DNA of 64,000 bases, taken from NCBI GenBank assembly GCA_024760905.1, contig CM045729.1:1667001-1731000 (forward strand). The letters are read 5' to 3'. Source of the DNA: Plotosus lineatus. Lineage: Eukaryota; Chordata; Actinopteri; Siluriformes; Plotosidae. Below, piece by piece: positions 12,047 to 25,900 of the stretch; the stretch's first letter is position 1, and each line of letters opens with the position of its first letter. The position numbers and the translations under genes were made by a program. Below the pieces are notes generated by a model. That model did no database searches, was not told where the DNA came from, and saw only the letters and a list, made by a program, of their open reading frames with translations.

Positions 12047-15000
12047 TACATACAAACACACACATACACACAATAATGTGTTAGTGGTGTATCGGTGCCT
12101 TCTTTTTGTTCATCCCTGTTATTTTGTTTTCAGCTCCAATCAGTATAACAGCAGCAGTAATGTTGTTACCATAGAAACAAAGCTGGCTGTGCTTGCTAAA
12201 GTTGAGATTCGAGGGTAAGGCACTGACACACCCATAATAATTCTCATAATAATTACAACAAGAACAAGACATTCATGTGCGTCTGTGTGCTCTCACAGTG
12301 TCTCTGCCCCAGATCAGGTGTTCCTGCCCATTGCTAACTGGCAGCCCAAAGATAATCCTGTGCTGCAGGAGGATATCGGCCCACTAGTACAGCACATCTA
12401 TGAGGTGTGTGTGTGTTGGGGGGGGGGGGGGGGGTTCCATTATATCGTATACATGGGAAAGACCACGCTGCAACTTTCACCACAGGAACCTCTTCAGGAA
12501 AGTGGTTCAGATTTTCCTGAACATTTGTGGAGAAAAAAAAATGCATCACATTTTTCTGGGACTCAGAACCATTTACAGTAATTTACATTCACAGCATTTG
12601 ACTTACAATTATCCTTTTTACACAACGAAGCAGTTGAGGGTTAAGGGCCTTGCTCAAGGTTCCAACAGTGGTGATGGTGTTGATTGGATCACTGACCTTG
12701 GGATCAGTAACTCATTGCCCTTTTTTTTTTTTTAAAGAATGCAGAATCTGCTTCAGTAATGTTTCCACCATGGAACTAGCTGAATTTAACTTAACTGGAA
12801 CTTTCTTCAGGTGTTAAGACAGTGGTACCTTGACTTATGAGTGTCCCTTATAACGAATTTTCCATGGTATGAGCTTCGATCCCATCAAACATCTGCCCCA
12901 TCCAACGAGCAAAATTTTTACTTATGAGCTCTGCTGGAGAAATGGCTTTCCCGAGCCGATTATTCCGTATATTATTCCATTTGTATTCCTTAGCGCTTCG
13001 AGAATGCCTTGTGCAGTGCTTCTCAATTATTTTCAGTAACGCCCCCTCTAGGAAGAAAGAAAAAAAGACACCCCCCCCCCCCAGCGTGTGACTATAAATA
13101 GTGTTTACTGCACTTCATATTGCTTCCTGCTTTTTCCCTACAGCATAGCGTGACAATGAGAGCGCCACTGCCAAGTACTGTAGTGGATGCGCAATTACAC
13201 TTAATTCTAGTACAGTATGGCAAAAATGTATGTTCCCCAGGGTCATGCACCCCAAAGCCCACAGGCCTTGTGGGAGCTCACCACGAGCCTTTCCTCACTG
13301 GCATTCATAGCATGCACATGCACAAAATGATCCTTCTCCTCCTCTGTTATGCACCACCTCATACCTGCCCACATGACATCTTTGCCGCATTCGATGATCG
13401 GAAGGGTTAGTTGACTTATTGTTTATTTTTGTTTTATTATTAATTATTATTAACGGGGCAGTGGTAGTCTAGTGGTATAGGGCGCTGGATCGCTGATCCA
13501 AAGGTTGGGGGTTCAAGTCCCACTCTCCACAAGGTTGTCACTGTCCCCCCAGTGCAGCTAACTGGGTTATCAAAGGCGGGCCATGTCTCTCACTGTCTAT
13601 GGTGAAAGGCATGTAAAAGAACCATTGCTGACTTTCGTAAAGAGTAGGCTGCAAAGTCGTCAGCGTGTTTCTGTCCCTTGCTAAAAAGGGTTGTGACAGG
13701 AAGGGCATCCGACGTAAAAACCTCTGCCAAATCAAACGTGCGAATCAGATGATTCGCTATGGCGACTCCCGAGAAAGGGGGAAAAAGCCGAAAGGAAGAC
13801 AGAATTAATGTTAATGGATATGTCTGTCTGTCTTCCTTTCGGCTTTTCCCCTTTTACTCGGGAGTCGCCACAGTGAATTATCTGATTCGCACGTTTGATT
13901 TGGCAGAGGTTTTTATGCCGGATGCCCTTCCTGTCACAACTCTTCAGCAAGGGACAGAAACATGCCGACGGCTTTGCAGCCTACTCCTTATGAAAGTCAG
14001 CAATGGTTCTTTTACATGCCTCTCACCATAGACAGTGAGAGACATGGCTCGCCTTTGATAACCCAGTTAGCCGCACTGGGGGGGACAGTGACAATCTTGT
14101 GGAGAGTGGGACTTGAACCCCCAACCTTTGGATCAGCGATCCAGTGCCCTATACCACTAGACCACCACTGCCCCTTAATGTATATGTATTATTGGTTATT
14201 CATATAGATGTATTATGATGAAATATTTGTTTTTATATGTTTATCTTTAATATATTAGGTAAAATATATGTGTTTTGTGTCAGGTTATATTAGTTTGGGA
14301 GAGGGTTGGAACGGATTAATTGGTTTTCTTTTATTTCTTATGGGAATAATTATTTCATCTAATGAACTTTTTTCGGCTTACGAGCTCGCTTTCTGAACGG
14401 ATTAAATTCGTATGTCAAGGTACCACTATATATCTTTTCAGCAGTATTTCCATCAACCCTTTAGGAAACAGTAAACTAGGGCTGTGTGAGGATAGTGGTT
14501 GCAAATTTGAGAACACGGGATTAGAACCAAACCGCTGTGTGTTTATAAGAAACAGAAATTGACACATGACCACTGTCAGCTTTGATTTCAAGTGATGTAT
14601 TCATGTTTTGCTGCCTACTTTTTCGTGATCTTTACTACAGGTGTGTATTGTAGTGTGAGTGTATAAGCACAAACCACTATCTCCTTTTGTTTTCCTGGAA
14701 CTATACACCCCTTTTATGGCAAAAATCTTAAAAAACACCGACCTTATAACGCTGAAAAATATTCAATATCTACATCACTTCCTGCCATTATTGTTGTTTT
14801 TGGTGTCTGTGCCCTTGGACCCGGACGTGCATGTGTCACATGCAGCCAGATGCCAATTTATCCTATTAGAAAACCTTACAGAAACCTAGGAAAGCACAGG
14901 AACTTTTCAGGAACTTCTTTATCCTAAATATCTCTGATGGGTCGTGAAGGCACGTTTCACCGAATGACCAACTATTATTGCAGTTGAGAAATAAAGGTCC

Positions 15001-16037
15001 GAGTGCGTTCACGAAGGCTGTGCTGGACGTGGAGTGGCTGTCTCATTACAACAACGGCTTTCTGCTCTACCCAATCAAGTACGAAGTGGACGGAGCCATG
15101 AACTGCACCACTGATATCGAGATGAACCCTCTCAACGTTACGGTACATTTAACACAGACATATTTCATATTGTATACTTGTCTCATCTGTGTTGGAATGT
15201 AATAATCAGGGGTGTGGCCTGTCTGTCTTTTAGAACCCCATGTACTGGGATAAGAACACGAGTGTCTCCGGAGGCGATCGGAATGAGGGGCGTGGACGGA
15301 GCCACGTTCACAGGCGAGACATTCAGGAGCAGAGGACTGAGGGAGACATGCTAACTCTGGTATCGCCATCACGGATCACATCATCACCTCACTGTTACTT
15401 GCACCAGTGATCCCTGCCTGTTCATGACTGAGCGCTTGCTCTTTCAGTGCTGTTACCCATTACATCATTCATGTTACGAGATCTGACTTTATGGAAAGAA
15501 AGGTTTTCACTTCCCTCTCTGTCAGTGAAAAGTTGATAACTTACAATATATTTCATTTGGAAAGACTAATTTTACCCAGCACCAGCAAACCTATAGAAGT
15601 GCCTCGAAGTTTCATCTTGATACTGGTTCTATGGAATATGGGTAAAGAGCATTTCAGTCTAATATCTAAATGACGCTGCATTCATGTTAGGAGGAGGTGA
15701 GTGCTTTCCACACAGCAGTGGTACGGAAACCCATGTGAAGATGTGATCCGCCATAAAAAGCAATATACAAAAGATTAATTGATTTGAAGAACAGCTGAGA
15801 CACCTTGACTTGATTTAAATTCGAGTTCAGAGACGGGGTGATTCAATTGGTGGCTCAAGGCGCTTTGCACTGGCCCTTTAAGTTGACCGCTTTTTTCTTT
15901 GGGGTATTTATTCATTCATTCATTTTCTGAACCACTTAATTACGGTCGGGGAAGGATGGTGCCCATCTCAGTCGAGTCTGGGTGAAGCACGGTACATCCT
16001 AAACCGTTCGCCAGGCCATCTTTGGGCTCATTATGGG

Positions 16038-16094
<57 letters not shown>

Positions 16095-19000
16095 TAGTCC
16101 TTCTCAAAAAATTAGCATATTGTGATGAAGTTCATTATTTTCTGTAATGTACTGATAAAAATTAAACTTTCATATATTTTAGATTCATTGCACACCTCTT
16201 CTTCTTCTTCTTTTCCTTTCGGCTTTTCCCTTCAGGGGTCGCCACAGCGAATCATCTGCCTCCATCTCACCCTATCCTTTGCATCTTCTTCTCTTACACC
16301 AACTACCTTCATGTCCTCCTTCACCACATCCATGAATCGTCGCTTGGGTCTTCCCCTAGGCCTTCTGCCTGGTAGTTCCAGCCTCAGCATCCTATTACCA
16401 ATATACTCACTATCCCTCCTCTGTACATGTCCAAACCATCTCAATCTAGCCTCTCTGACTTTGTCTCCAAAACGTCTTACATGTGCTGTCCCTCTGATGT
16501 GCTCATTCCTAATCCTATCCATCCTCGTTACTCCCAAAGAGAACCTCAACATTTTCATCTCTGCTACCTCCAGCTCTGCCTCCTGTCTTTTCCCCAGGGC
16601 CACTGAGTGATGCGTCTTTACAGCTTGAACTCAATGAAATTCAGTCTGCAGATGACCTGCGACGGTCTAGTGGTCTTGTGGTGGTCTAGTGGTATAGGGC
16701 GCTGGATCGCTGATCCAAAGGTTGGGGGTTCGAGTCCCAATCTCCACAAGGTTGTCACTGTCCTCCCCAGTGCTGCTAACTGGGTTATCAAAGGCAGGCC
16801 AGGTCTCTCACTGTCTATGGTGAGAGGCATGTAAAAGAACCATTGCTGAGTTTCGTAAAGAGTAGGCTGCAAAGTCGTCAGCATGTTTCTGTCCCTTGCT
16901 AAAAAGCGTTGTGACAGGAAGGGCATCCCACGTAAAAACCTCTGCCAAATCAAACGTGCGAATCGGATGATTCGTTGTGGCAACTCCCAAGTAAAAGGGG
17001 GAAAAAAGCCGAAAGGAACACAGACAGATGACCTGCGACGGTCATTTCAGATGGAAGGTTGGGACAAGTTGTGGAGTCGCCAGCCACAAATAATTTCCAA
17101 ATTCAAGGAGCATCATGCTTTTTAAAGGTGGGGCTGGTGGCATAGTGGTGAGGGTGCTGCGCTCATGATTGGGAGGTTGTGTGTTCAAATCTCAGTTAGA
17201 CCCCCACTGTACTAAGACCCCTGGGCAAGGTCTTAGCCACAAGTGTGCCTCTGTTCACCCAGCAGTATCAATGGGTACCAGTAAAAATATATACTGGGAA
17301 GGTAAACTGCGATGGACTAGCGTCCCATCCAGGAGGAGTTGTACTCCTAGTTGCTTTATTCTATGGAAACCATGGATAAGCAACGGCCTGATGAGCCACT
17401 ATGGCTCGGGTGTATCTTCACAATATTTGATTCAACATAAACATGCAATAATCATTCTCACATGAGAGTTATAATAACATCTCGCACAAAACAGCATCTG
17501 CACGACTGTGCATGTTTAGTTGTGTCAACATATACACCAGAGTTCACTGCATTTCCTAAATCACGAAAATGTCATGGTTAGTTACTAATTCAGTTTAGGA
17601 ACAGTTATGTTCATGCTTTTCTGTGCTAATATTCACCTAATCTTTCATTATTATTGTTAGTAGTAGTAATAATGATAGTGATTGTAATTTGCCTCGATAA
17701 AATCCTGTTCACTCGCGTGTTATTTTATTTAATGCTGTACTGTCATGTTGTTGCTGGGTTGTTTTTTTTGGGACAGTTATGTGTCAGTTGAAAATTCAAG
17801 GGAAAAAATATATACAGTGGTACCTCATCTTACGATAGTCCCAGCAAACGAAAAATCCAGGTTTTGAAAAACATTTTCCAACATTTTTTGTCTCTGTGTA
17901 CGAAACAAGTTCTCCTTACGAAATGCGCCAAACGAGCCATTCAAACAATGCATGAGTTGCTCTCCATTGACTATCTCCTAACATTGGCTCGGAGGGATGA
18001 CGCAGCTCCCTCCCATCGGCTAACTCCCAACATCCCACCAACACGAAGTAAGTATAGTAGGCCCTCGATATTCGCAGGGGTTTGGTTCGGGCCCCTCCCG
18101 TGAATGAAGAAAATCCGCAAGTTCTGTACCCGGAAGTAAAACTCCACGAATCAGCAGCCGGAAGTGAAATACTGTATATCTATTACATGCGCTAAAATAT
18201 GCTTCTTAAACACATTCTATAGACAGTCTTACTCATTAATTCAGTATTAATGTAGTAAAATGTAGTAATTATTAAGAAAAACTAAGTTTTTTACTGTGAT
18301 ATTTATTCATAATAAAATATAAACATTATACAGCATACATATAAAAACACCTTTAAATGCATTCTCTTTGAAAAACATACAGCACTGTAGTTTTCAAAAA
18401 TGCCCACTAGAGGAACGTATTGCAATTCAGGTATTAACTGCATTAAGTCTGAGCAGCTCAGCCACGCCCCTCAGCCGGAGCGAGTACAAAACAGTTTTAG
18501 AGTGAGAGAGTTCGAGAGTGTTACAAACCAAAGAAGCAGTGATGTGATGTGAGTTAATCCTCTGGTGCAGAGGTGAGTGTGCTTTTGTTTATTGGGAGTA
18601 AATGAGAATAGTGAATTCAGGTGTGTTCTACCGAGCAGGTCAGCCACGCCCCTCAGCCGAAGCGGAGAGTAAACAGTTAGTTTAGAGGCACAGCGCCAAA
18701 AGCAAAGTCCCCCAAAACACAGACCATAACAAAAAGGACATAAAAGAACAAGAAATACAATAAATTGGATAAACAAAACAAAATGAGAAACATGCTACAT
18801 CACAGTAAATAACATCTAACACACAAACATTCTAAACATTACCTTTGGTCATGTACTGGAATAATAATTGAAAAAGACTAACAGTGGAGTGTTTTACAAC
18901 AGTTCAGACGATTATTCCTCTTCAGGCACTTCAGAGGAAACAGTCATTTCTTCCAGAGAAAGTCTTATTTCTTCAGAAGAGACATCCAACGTCATGTCCT

Positions 19001-19411
19001 TTTTCTGGCGCTTAGAAGACGTGAGTGACATAATAGAACTTAACTGGTAATTAAAACACACTAAAACAAGGCTCATCGACAACTTGTGCGCGAATGAGGA
19101 AAAAGGGGTGTTACATGATCTCAACCAATCAGCAGGAAGGAGGACAGCCATTGGCTGAATTTGAATCACATGAGAGTTGCTCAGCAGTCTGTGAATACTC
19201 AAACCGTGAGTGCAAAACCACGAATAGTCAAGGGCCTACTGTACCTTAAAAGGTATGCTTTTATCATTTTTAAAGGGTAGTATTGGTGGCCTTGGAATGA
19301 ATCACGCGTTTTACATGTAAAATGCGGTTCGACTTACGAAAAGTCCAGGTTACGAAAAAGGCTCTGGAACGGATTAATTTTGTAAGGTGAGGTACCACTG
19401 TATGTGTGTGT

Positions 19412-19476
<65 letters not shown>

Positions 19477-19817
19477 CTGTAATCCCTCGCCACTTTGCGC
19501 TTCCTACTTCACGTCCCCGCAATATCGCGGGATCTTCCATCGGAAAATTTTAAAATTAAAGAAAAATTTTAATTCACGGGCACTACAGCACTACATGTAC
19601 ATTCACTACGCTACCCAACATGCTCTGTTCTCTTTATTGACTTGAGTGTTCTCTGATTGGCTCAGGCCGTGAATCCAGCAAGCTCATTGGTTGAGATTAT
19701 ATTTCCCAGCATCCAACACATGGGGCTTCCTGTCTTTGTGTTCCATGGGAAATGCCGCATTTTTAGTTCGTCTATGCTACATACCACCAGTTCTCCAGCC
19801 ACGCGCCTAAGTTTATA

Positions 19818-19882
<65 letters not shown>

Positions 19883-19886
19883 TAGC

Positions 19887-19920
<34 letters not shown>

Positions 19921-22900
19921 ATATATATATATATACTAGTCCTTCTCAAAAAATTAGTATATTGTGATAAAGTTCATTATTTTCTGTCATGTACTGATAA
20001 ACATTAGACTTTCATATATTTTAGATTCATTACACACAACTGAAGTAGTTCAAGCCTTTTACTGTTTTAATACTGATAATTTTGGCAAAAAAGTAAAGAA
20101 AAACCAAAAATTCCTATCTCAAAAAATTAGCATATTTCATCCGACCAATTAAAAAAAAAAAAAGTGTTTTTAATACAAAAAAATCAACCTTCAAATAATT
20201 ATGTTCAGTTATGCACTCAATACTTGGTCGGGAATCCTTTTGCAGAAATGACTGCTTCGATACGACGTGGCATGGAGGCAATCAGCCTGTGGCACTGCTG
20301 AGGTGTTACGGAGGCCCAGGATGTTTCGATAGCGGCCTTAAGCTCATCCACAGTGTTGGGTCTGGTGTCTCTCAACTTTCTCTTCACAATATCCCACAGA
20401 TTCTCTATGGGGTTCAGGTCAGGAGAGTTGGCAGGCCAATTGAGCACAGTAATACCATGGTCAGTAAACCATTTACCAGTGGTTTTGGCACTGTGAGCAG
20501 GTGCCAGGTCGTGCTGAAAAATGAAAATCTTCATCTCCATAAAGCTTTTCAGCATATGGAAGCATGAAGTGCTCCAAAATCTCCTGATAGCTAGCTGCAT
20601 TGACCCTGCCCTTGATAAAACACAGTGGACCAACACCAGCAGCTGACACGGCACCCCAGACTATCACTGACTGTGGGTACTTGACACTGGACTTCAGGCA
20701 TTTTGGCATTTACTTCTCCTCAGACTTCCTCCAGACTCTGGCACCTTGATTTCCGAATGACATGCAAAATTTGCTTTCATCCGAAAAAAAAGTACTTTGG
20801 ACCACTGAGCAACAGTCCAGTGCTGCTGCTCTGTAGCCCAGGTCAGGCACTTCTGCCGCTGTTTCTGGTTCAAAAGTGGCTTGACCTGGGGAATGCGGCA
20901 CCTGTAGCCCAGTCCACTGCTTCCATAGGTCCCCCAAGGTCTGGAATCGGCCCTTCTCCACAATCTTCATCTGGGTCCGGTCACCTCTTTGGGTTGTGCA
21001 GAGTTTTCTGCCACACTTTTTCCTTCCCACAGACGTCCCACTGAGGTGGCTTGATAGAGCACTCTGGGAACAGCCTGTTCGCTCAGAGATTTCTTTCTGT
21101 GTCTTACCCTCTTGCTTGAGGGTGTCAATGATGGCCTTCTGGACAGCAGTCAGGTCGGCAGTCTTACCCATGATTGTGGTTTTGAGTAATGAACCAGGCT
21201 GGGAGTTTTTAAAAGCCTCAGGAATCTTTTGCAGGTGTTTAGATTTAATTGGTTGATTCAGATGATTAGGTTAATAGCTCGTTTAGAGTACCTGAACATG
21301 ATATGCTAATTTTTTGAGAGAGGAATTTTGGGTTTTCATGAGCTGTATGCCAAAATCATCAGTATTCAAACAATTAAAGACCTGAAATATTTAAGTTGGT
21401 GTGCAATGAATCTAAAATATATGAAAGTTTAATTTTTATCAGTACATTACAGAAAATAATGAACTTCATAACAATATGCTAATTTTTTTTAGAAGGACTA
21501 GTATATAAAAGCATAGTAAGACTGTGGTATGGCTCACCCAGATTGATTACTCCGAATGGTTGAGTGTAGAAATGCTGTGGGCCTCTATACCTTGATAAAT
21601 ACACTGCACTAATTTTATTATGCATTTAGAAAATTCAAAATATACTCTTGAGTGTACTTTATTATAGCTGTTAATGTGATTACTCATTTTTCAATCAATA
21701 TTTTCTCCACACCTTATTTGAGATTCTTTTCCTGATCAGGCGCCATTCTAAATAACTTTAGTGTCAGGATTTTGACTTAAGAGACAATGTAATTACTGAA
21801 ATCTGATTTGAGAAACACCTTGTGAGTCGAACTTAATTTGACTAGCAACATTAGAACTGACATGATTTGAGTAACAGTGTTGGTACTCTGATTTGATTTG
21901 AGTGGCAGTGTTGGGGCTCTCCCTTCATTAGAGTGAACATATTGGGACTCTGACCTGATTTTGAATAACATTGTTGGGACTTTGACATGATTTTAACAAC
22001 AGTTGGGACTCTGACCTGATTTTGAGTAACAGTGTTGGGACTCTGACATGATTTGAGTAAGTCTTGGTACTCTTGATATGAGTAACAGTGTTGGAACTCT
22101 CCCTTGATTTGAATAGAAGTGTTGGGACTCGTATATGATTTGAGTCATGGCATCAGAACTGACATAATTGGAGTAACATTGGCATTGTTGGGACTCTCAC
22201 AGGCTTGCAGAAGCAACTTCAGAACTTTGACTTGATTTGACTGACAGCATCGTGAGTTGACCTCAATTTCAGTAGCCACTGCTGGAATTTTTCAGATTTT
22301 TGTGTTAATTCATGATGGTTTTTCATAAACTTTCAAATGTGTCTGAGTTCTGTTTTATTCTTTACAGGACTGTGAGAAGGCTCAGTGCTCTAAGATTAAG
22401 TGTCAGGTTGGCCGCTTGGAGGGTGGTCAGAGTGCAATCCTCTTTATTTACTCCAGACTGGCCGTATCCACTTTCTTGCAGGTCTCCTTACACCTTATTT
22501 TTAAAATACATTTCAGTTTGATAAATAGGATTGCTCTGTTTTTTATTGTTTAAATTGTCTCTTGTCCTTTACTTAGGTTAGATGTAATTGGATAACAATC
22601 ACAAAGTAAATGTAGTTTGCTTGGAAGATGAATTGTGTTTGTTATTGTAAAGCAGAAATGTTATAATGTACCGCGTTGTTTGCATCCAGGCAGAGGTACA
22701 GAACCATTCGTACATAGTGAAGTCGGCAGCTGTGTTCAGCGTAATCGAAATGCCCTACAAGAACCTGGAGTTTGAGATGCCATCTAACAGTACATCTGTG
22801 AGTCTGTGATTTTAAAAAGTCAACTGAACCATAATATGCTAATAAACCTGCCACATGTTGAGGTTTTGTGTGTGTGTGTGTGTGTGTGTGTGTAGGCAAG

Positions 22901-25900
22901 CCTCACTGTGGTGTGGGTGAACTCTGAGTTGACCCAGCCTGCTCCCGTCTGGGTGGTAGTGGTCGCGGTATTAGCCGGTCTACTGCTCCTTGCACTGCTC
23001 ATCTTCATCATGTACAAGGCGAGAAACTCAAATACATTAACAACAGTGTATTTTGGGCGGGGACTGTGTACCAATCGGCTCGGGAGTATTTACGGGCGGG
23101 GACTAAGTACCAATAGGCTAGAGAATATTTAGGGGAGGGGACTGTGTACCAATACAGTAGGTTAGAACAGTGTTTCCCAACCTCTGTTCCGCGGCACATT
23201 AATGTGCCGTGAGAAATCATCAGGTGTGCCGCGGAAGATTAACCGATTTCACTTAACGTGTAGTAACAGTGCTGTTCTGCTAGAGGGCAGTATCATTTTT
23301 GTTCCGTGGTGTGCCTCGTGATTTTTCGAATGTAAAAGGTGTGCCTTGGTTCAAAAAGGTTGGGAAACACTGGGTTAGAAGGTATTTAGAGGAGGGGACT
23401 GTGTACCAATAGGTTAGAAGGTATTTCGGGTAGGGGACTGTGTATCAATAGGAAGGTATTTAGAGGAGGGGGGGACTGTGTACCAATGGAGGAGACAGTA
23501 TTTGGTGGCGGGCACTGTGTACCCATAGGTTAGAAGGTATATAGGGGCAGGGACTGTGTACCAATAGGTTAGAAGGTATTTAGGGGAGGGGGCTGTGTAC
23601 CAATAGGAAGATATTTAGAGGAGGGGACTGTGTACCAGTGGAGTAGACAGTATTTGGTGGCGGGGACTGTGTACCCATAGGTTATAAGGTATATAGGGGC
23701 GGGGACTGTGTACCAATAGGTTAGAAGGTATTTAGGGGAGGGGACTGTGTACCACCCCTCCTTGAATCGCCACCTTATCGTGGTGGAGGGGTTTGCGTGA
23801 CCTAATGATCCTAGGAGCTATGTTGTCGGGGGCAAATGCCCCTGGGAGGGTCACCCAAGGCAAACAGGTCCGGGGTGAAGGTCCAGACAAAGTGCGATTC
23901 AAAACAAACCCCTAAGACACGAGACAACATAGGAATCAGTCTCCCTTGCCCGGACGCGGGTCACCGGGGTTCCCTCCTGGAGCCAGGCCCAGGGGAGGGG
24001 CTCGAAGGCGAGCGCCTGGTGGTCGGGCTTATGCCCATGGAGCCTGGCCGGGCCCAGCCCGAAAAGAAGACATGGGTCCACCCTCCCATGGACCCACCAC
24101 CCGTGGGAGGAGTTTTAGGGGTCGGGTGCAGTGTGAGTTGGGTGGCAGCCAAAGGCATGGGTTCTGTCGGACTGATCCTCGGCTACTTACTCTGACCTTC
24201 GGGACATGGAATGTCACCTCTCTGGCGGGAAAGGAGCCTGATTTGATGCGTGAGGTGGAGAGATATCGACTAGATATAGTCAGGCTCACCTCAACGCATA
24301 GCTTGGGCTCTGGAACCATCCATCTCGAAAGAGGCTGGACCTTCTTCTATTCTGGAGTTGCTCATGGGGAGAGGCGGCGAGCCGGTGTGGGTATTCTTGT
24401 TGCCCCCCGTCTCGGTGCCCAAATGTTGGGGTTCTCCCCGGTTGACGAAAGGGTAGCTTCCCTCCGTCTTCGGGTGGGGGGACGGGTCCTGACTGTTATT
24501 TGTGCTTATGCACCAAATGACAGTTCAGAGTACCCACCCTTTTTGGACTCTTTGGGGGGGGGGGGTTGGAGAACGCTCATCGGACTTGCGACCATATGTT
24601 CTGGACAGTCGGGTGAAGAGAGGAGCTGAGCTGTCTACCGATCACTACCTGGTGGTGAGTTGGCTTCGGTGGTGTGGGAGGTTGCCTTCCAGATCTGGCA
24701 GGCCCAAGCGTGTAATCAGGGTCTGCTGGGAACGTTTGGCGGAGCCCCTGTCCGAGAGGCCTTTAACTCCCACCTCCGGCAGAGCTACAACCACGTTCGG
24801 AGGAGGCGGGGACATGGAATCGAATGGGCCATGTTTCGTGCCTCCATTGCTGAGGCGGCAACCCATAGCTGTGGCCGTAAGGTCGTCGGTGCTTGTCGTG
24901 GCGGTAATCCCCGAACCCGGTGGTGGACACCTGCGGTGAAGGGGGGCGTCCAGCTGAAGAAGGAGGCCTATCGGGTTGTATTAGCCTGTGGGACTCCTGA
25001 GGCAGCAAACGGGTACCGGCAGGCCAAACGTGCTGCAGCCGAGGCTGTCGCAGATGCAAAATCTCGGGCGTGGGAGGAGTTCGGTGAGGGCCTGGAGAGT
25101 GATTATCGGTTGGCCTCAAAAAGGTTCTGGGCCACCATCCGACGCCTCAGGAGGTGGAAGCAGTTCTTCACAAACACTGTTTACGGTGGAGGTGGGGAGC
25201 TGCTTACCTTGACTGGGGATGTTGTTGAGAGGTGGAGGGAATACTTTGAGGACCTTCTCAATCCCACCAACACGCCCTCAGTGGAAGAGGAAGACCCTGG
25301 GGGTTCGGGTGAGGGTCCGCCCATCACTGGAGTGGAGGTCACTGAGGTTGTCAAAAAGCTCCTCGGTGGTCGAGCTCTGGGGTTGGACGAGATCCGTCCG
25401 GAATATCTCAGGGCTCTGGATGTTGTAGGACTGTCTTGGTTGACACGTCTCTGCAACATCGCGTGGTCATCGGGGGCTGTACCTCTGGATTGGCAAACTG
25501 GGGTGGTGGTCCCAATTTTTAAGAAAGGGGACCGGAGGGTGTGTTCCAATTATCGGGGAATTACACTCCTCAGCCTACCTGGGAAAGTCTATACAGGGGT
25601 ACTAGAGAGGAGGATCCGACCGATAGTCGAACCTCGGATTCAGGAGGAACAATGTGGTTTTCGTCCTGGCCGCAGCACTCTTTACCAACTCTATACGCTC
25701 CACAGGATTCTGGAGGGGGCATGGGAGTTTGCCCAATCTGTCCACATGTGCTTTGTGGATTTGGAGAAGGCTTTCGACCGTGTCCCTCGAAAGATCTTGT
25801 GGGGCGTGCTCCGAGAATACGGCGTTCCGGATCTGTTGCTACGAGCTATTCGGTCGCTGTATCACCGGAGCCAGACTTTGGTCCGTATTGGTAACAGCAG

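Larger units (their letters stand above)
12820..14428. mobile_element. Pogo/Tigger-like non-autonomous element with SINEs inside
   Basis: Inverted ends cagtggtaccttgacttatg and its complement near 14,405-14,428, with TA on the right flank. The body has no transposase ORF. Two SINEs in opposite orientation are inserted within it (13,455-13,802 and 13,823-14,174). Lies in itgav intron e12-e13. Confidence 0.75.

Noticed and set aside
13455..13530. tRNA gene (box A/box B present)
   Set aside because: The same sequence recurs as the head of SINE S1 at several places, with no complete cloverleaf and no mature 3' end. It is a SINE promoter.
18868..19050. Small Ser/Glu-rich open frame
   Set aside because: Lies inside a pogo-like element; the opposite strand carries the transposase scrap.
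23040..23754. CRISPR-like array of direct repeats
   Set aside because: Repeats are a diverging minisatellite without unique spacers, in a vertebrate intron.
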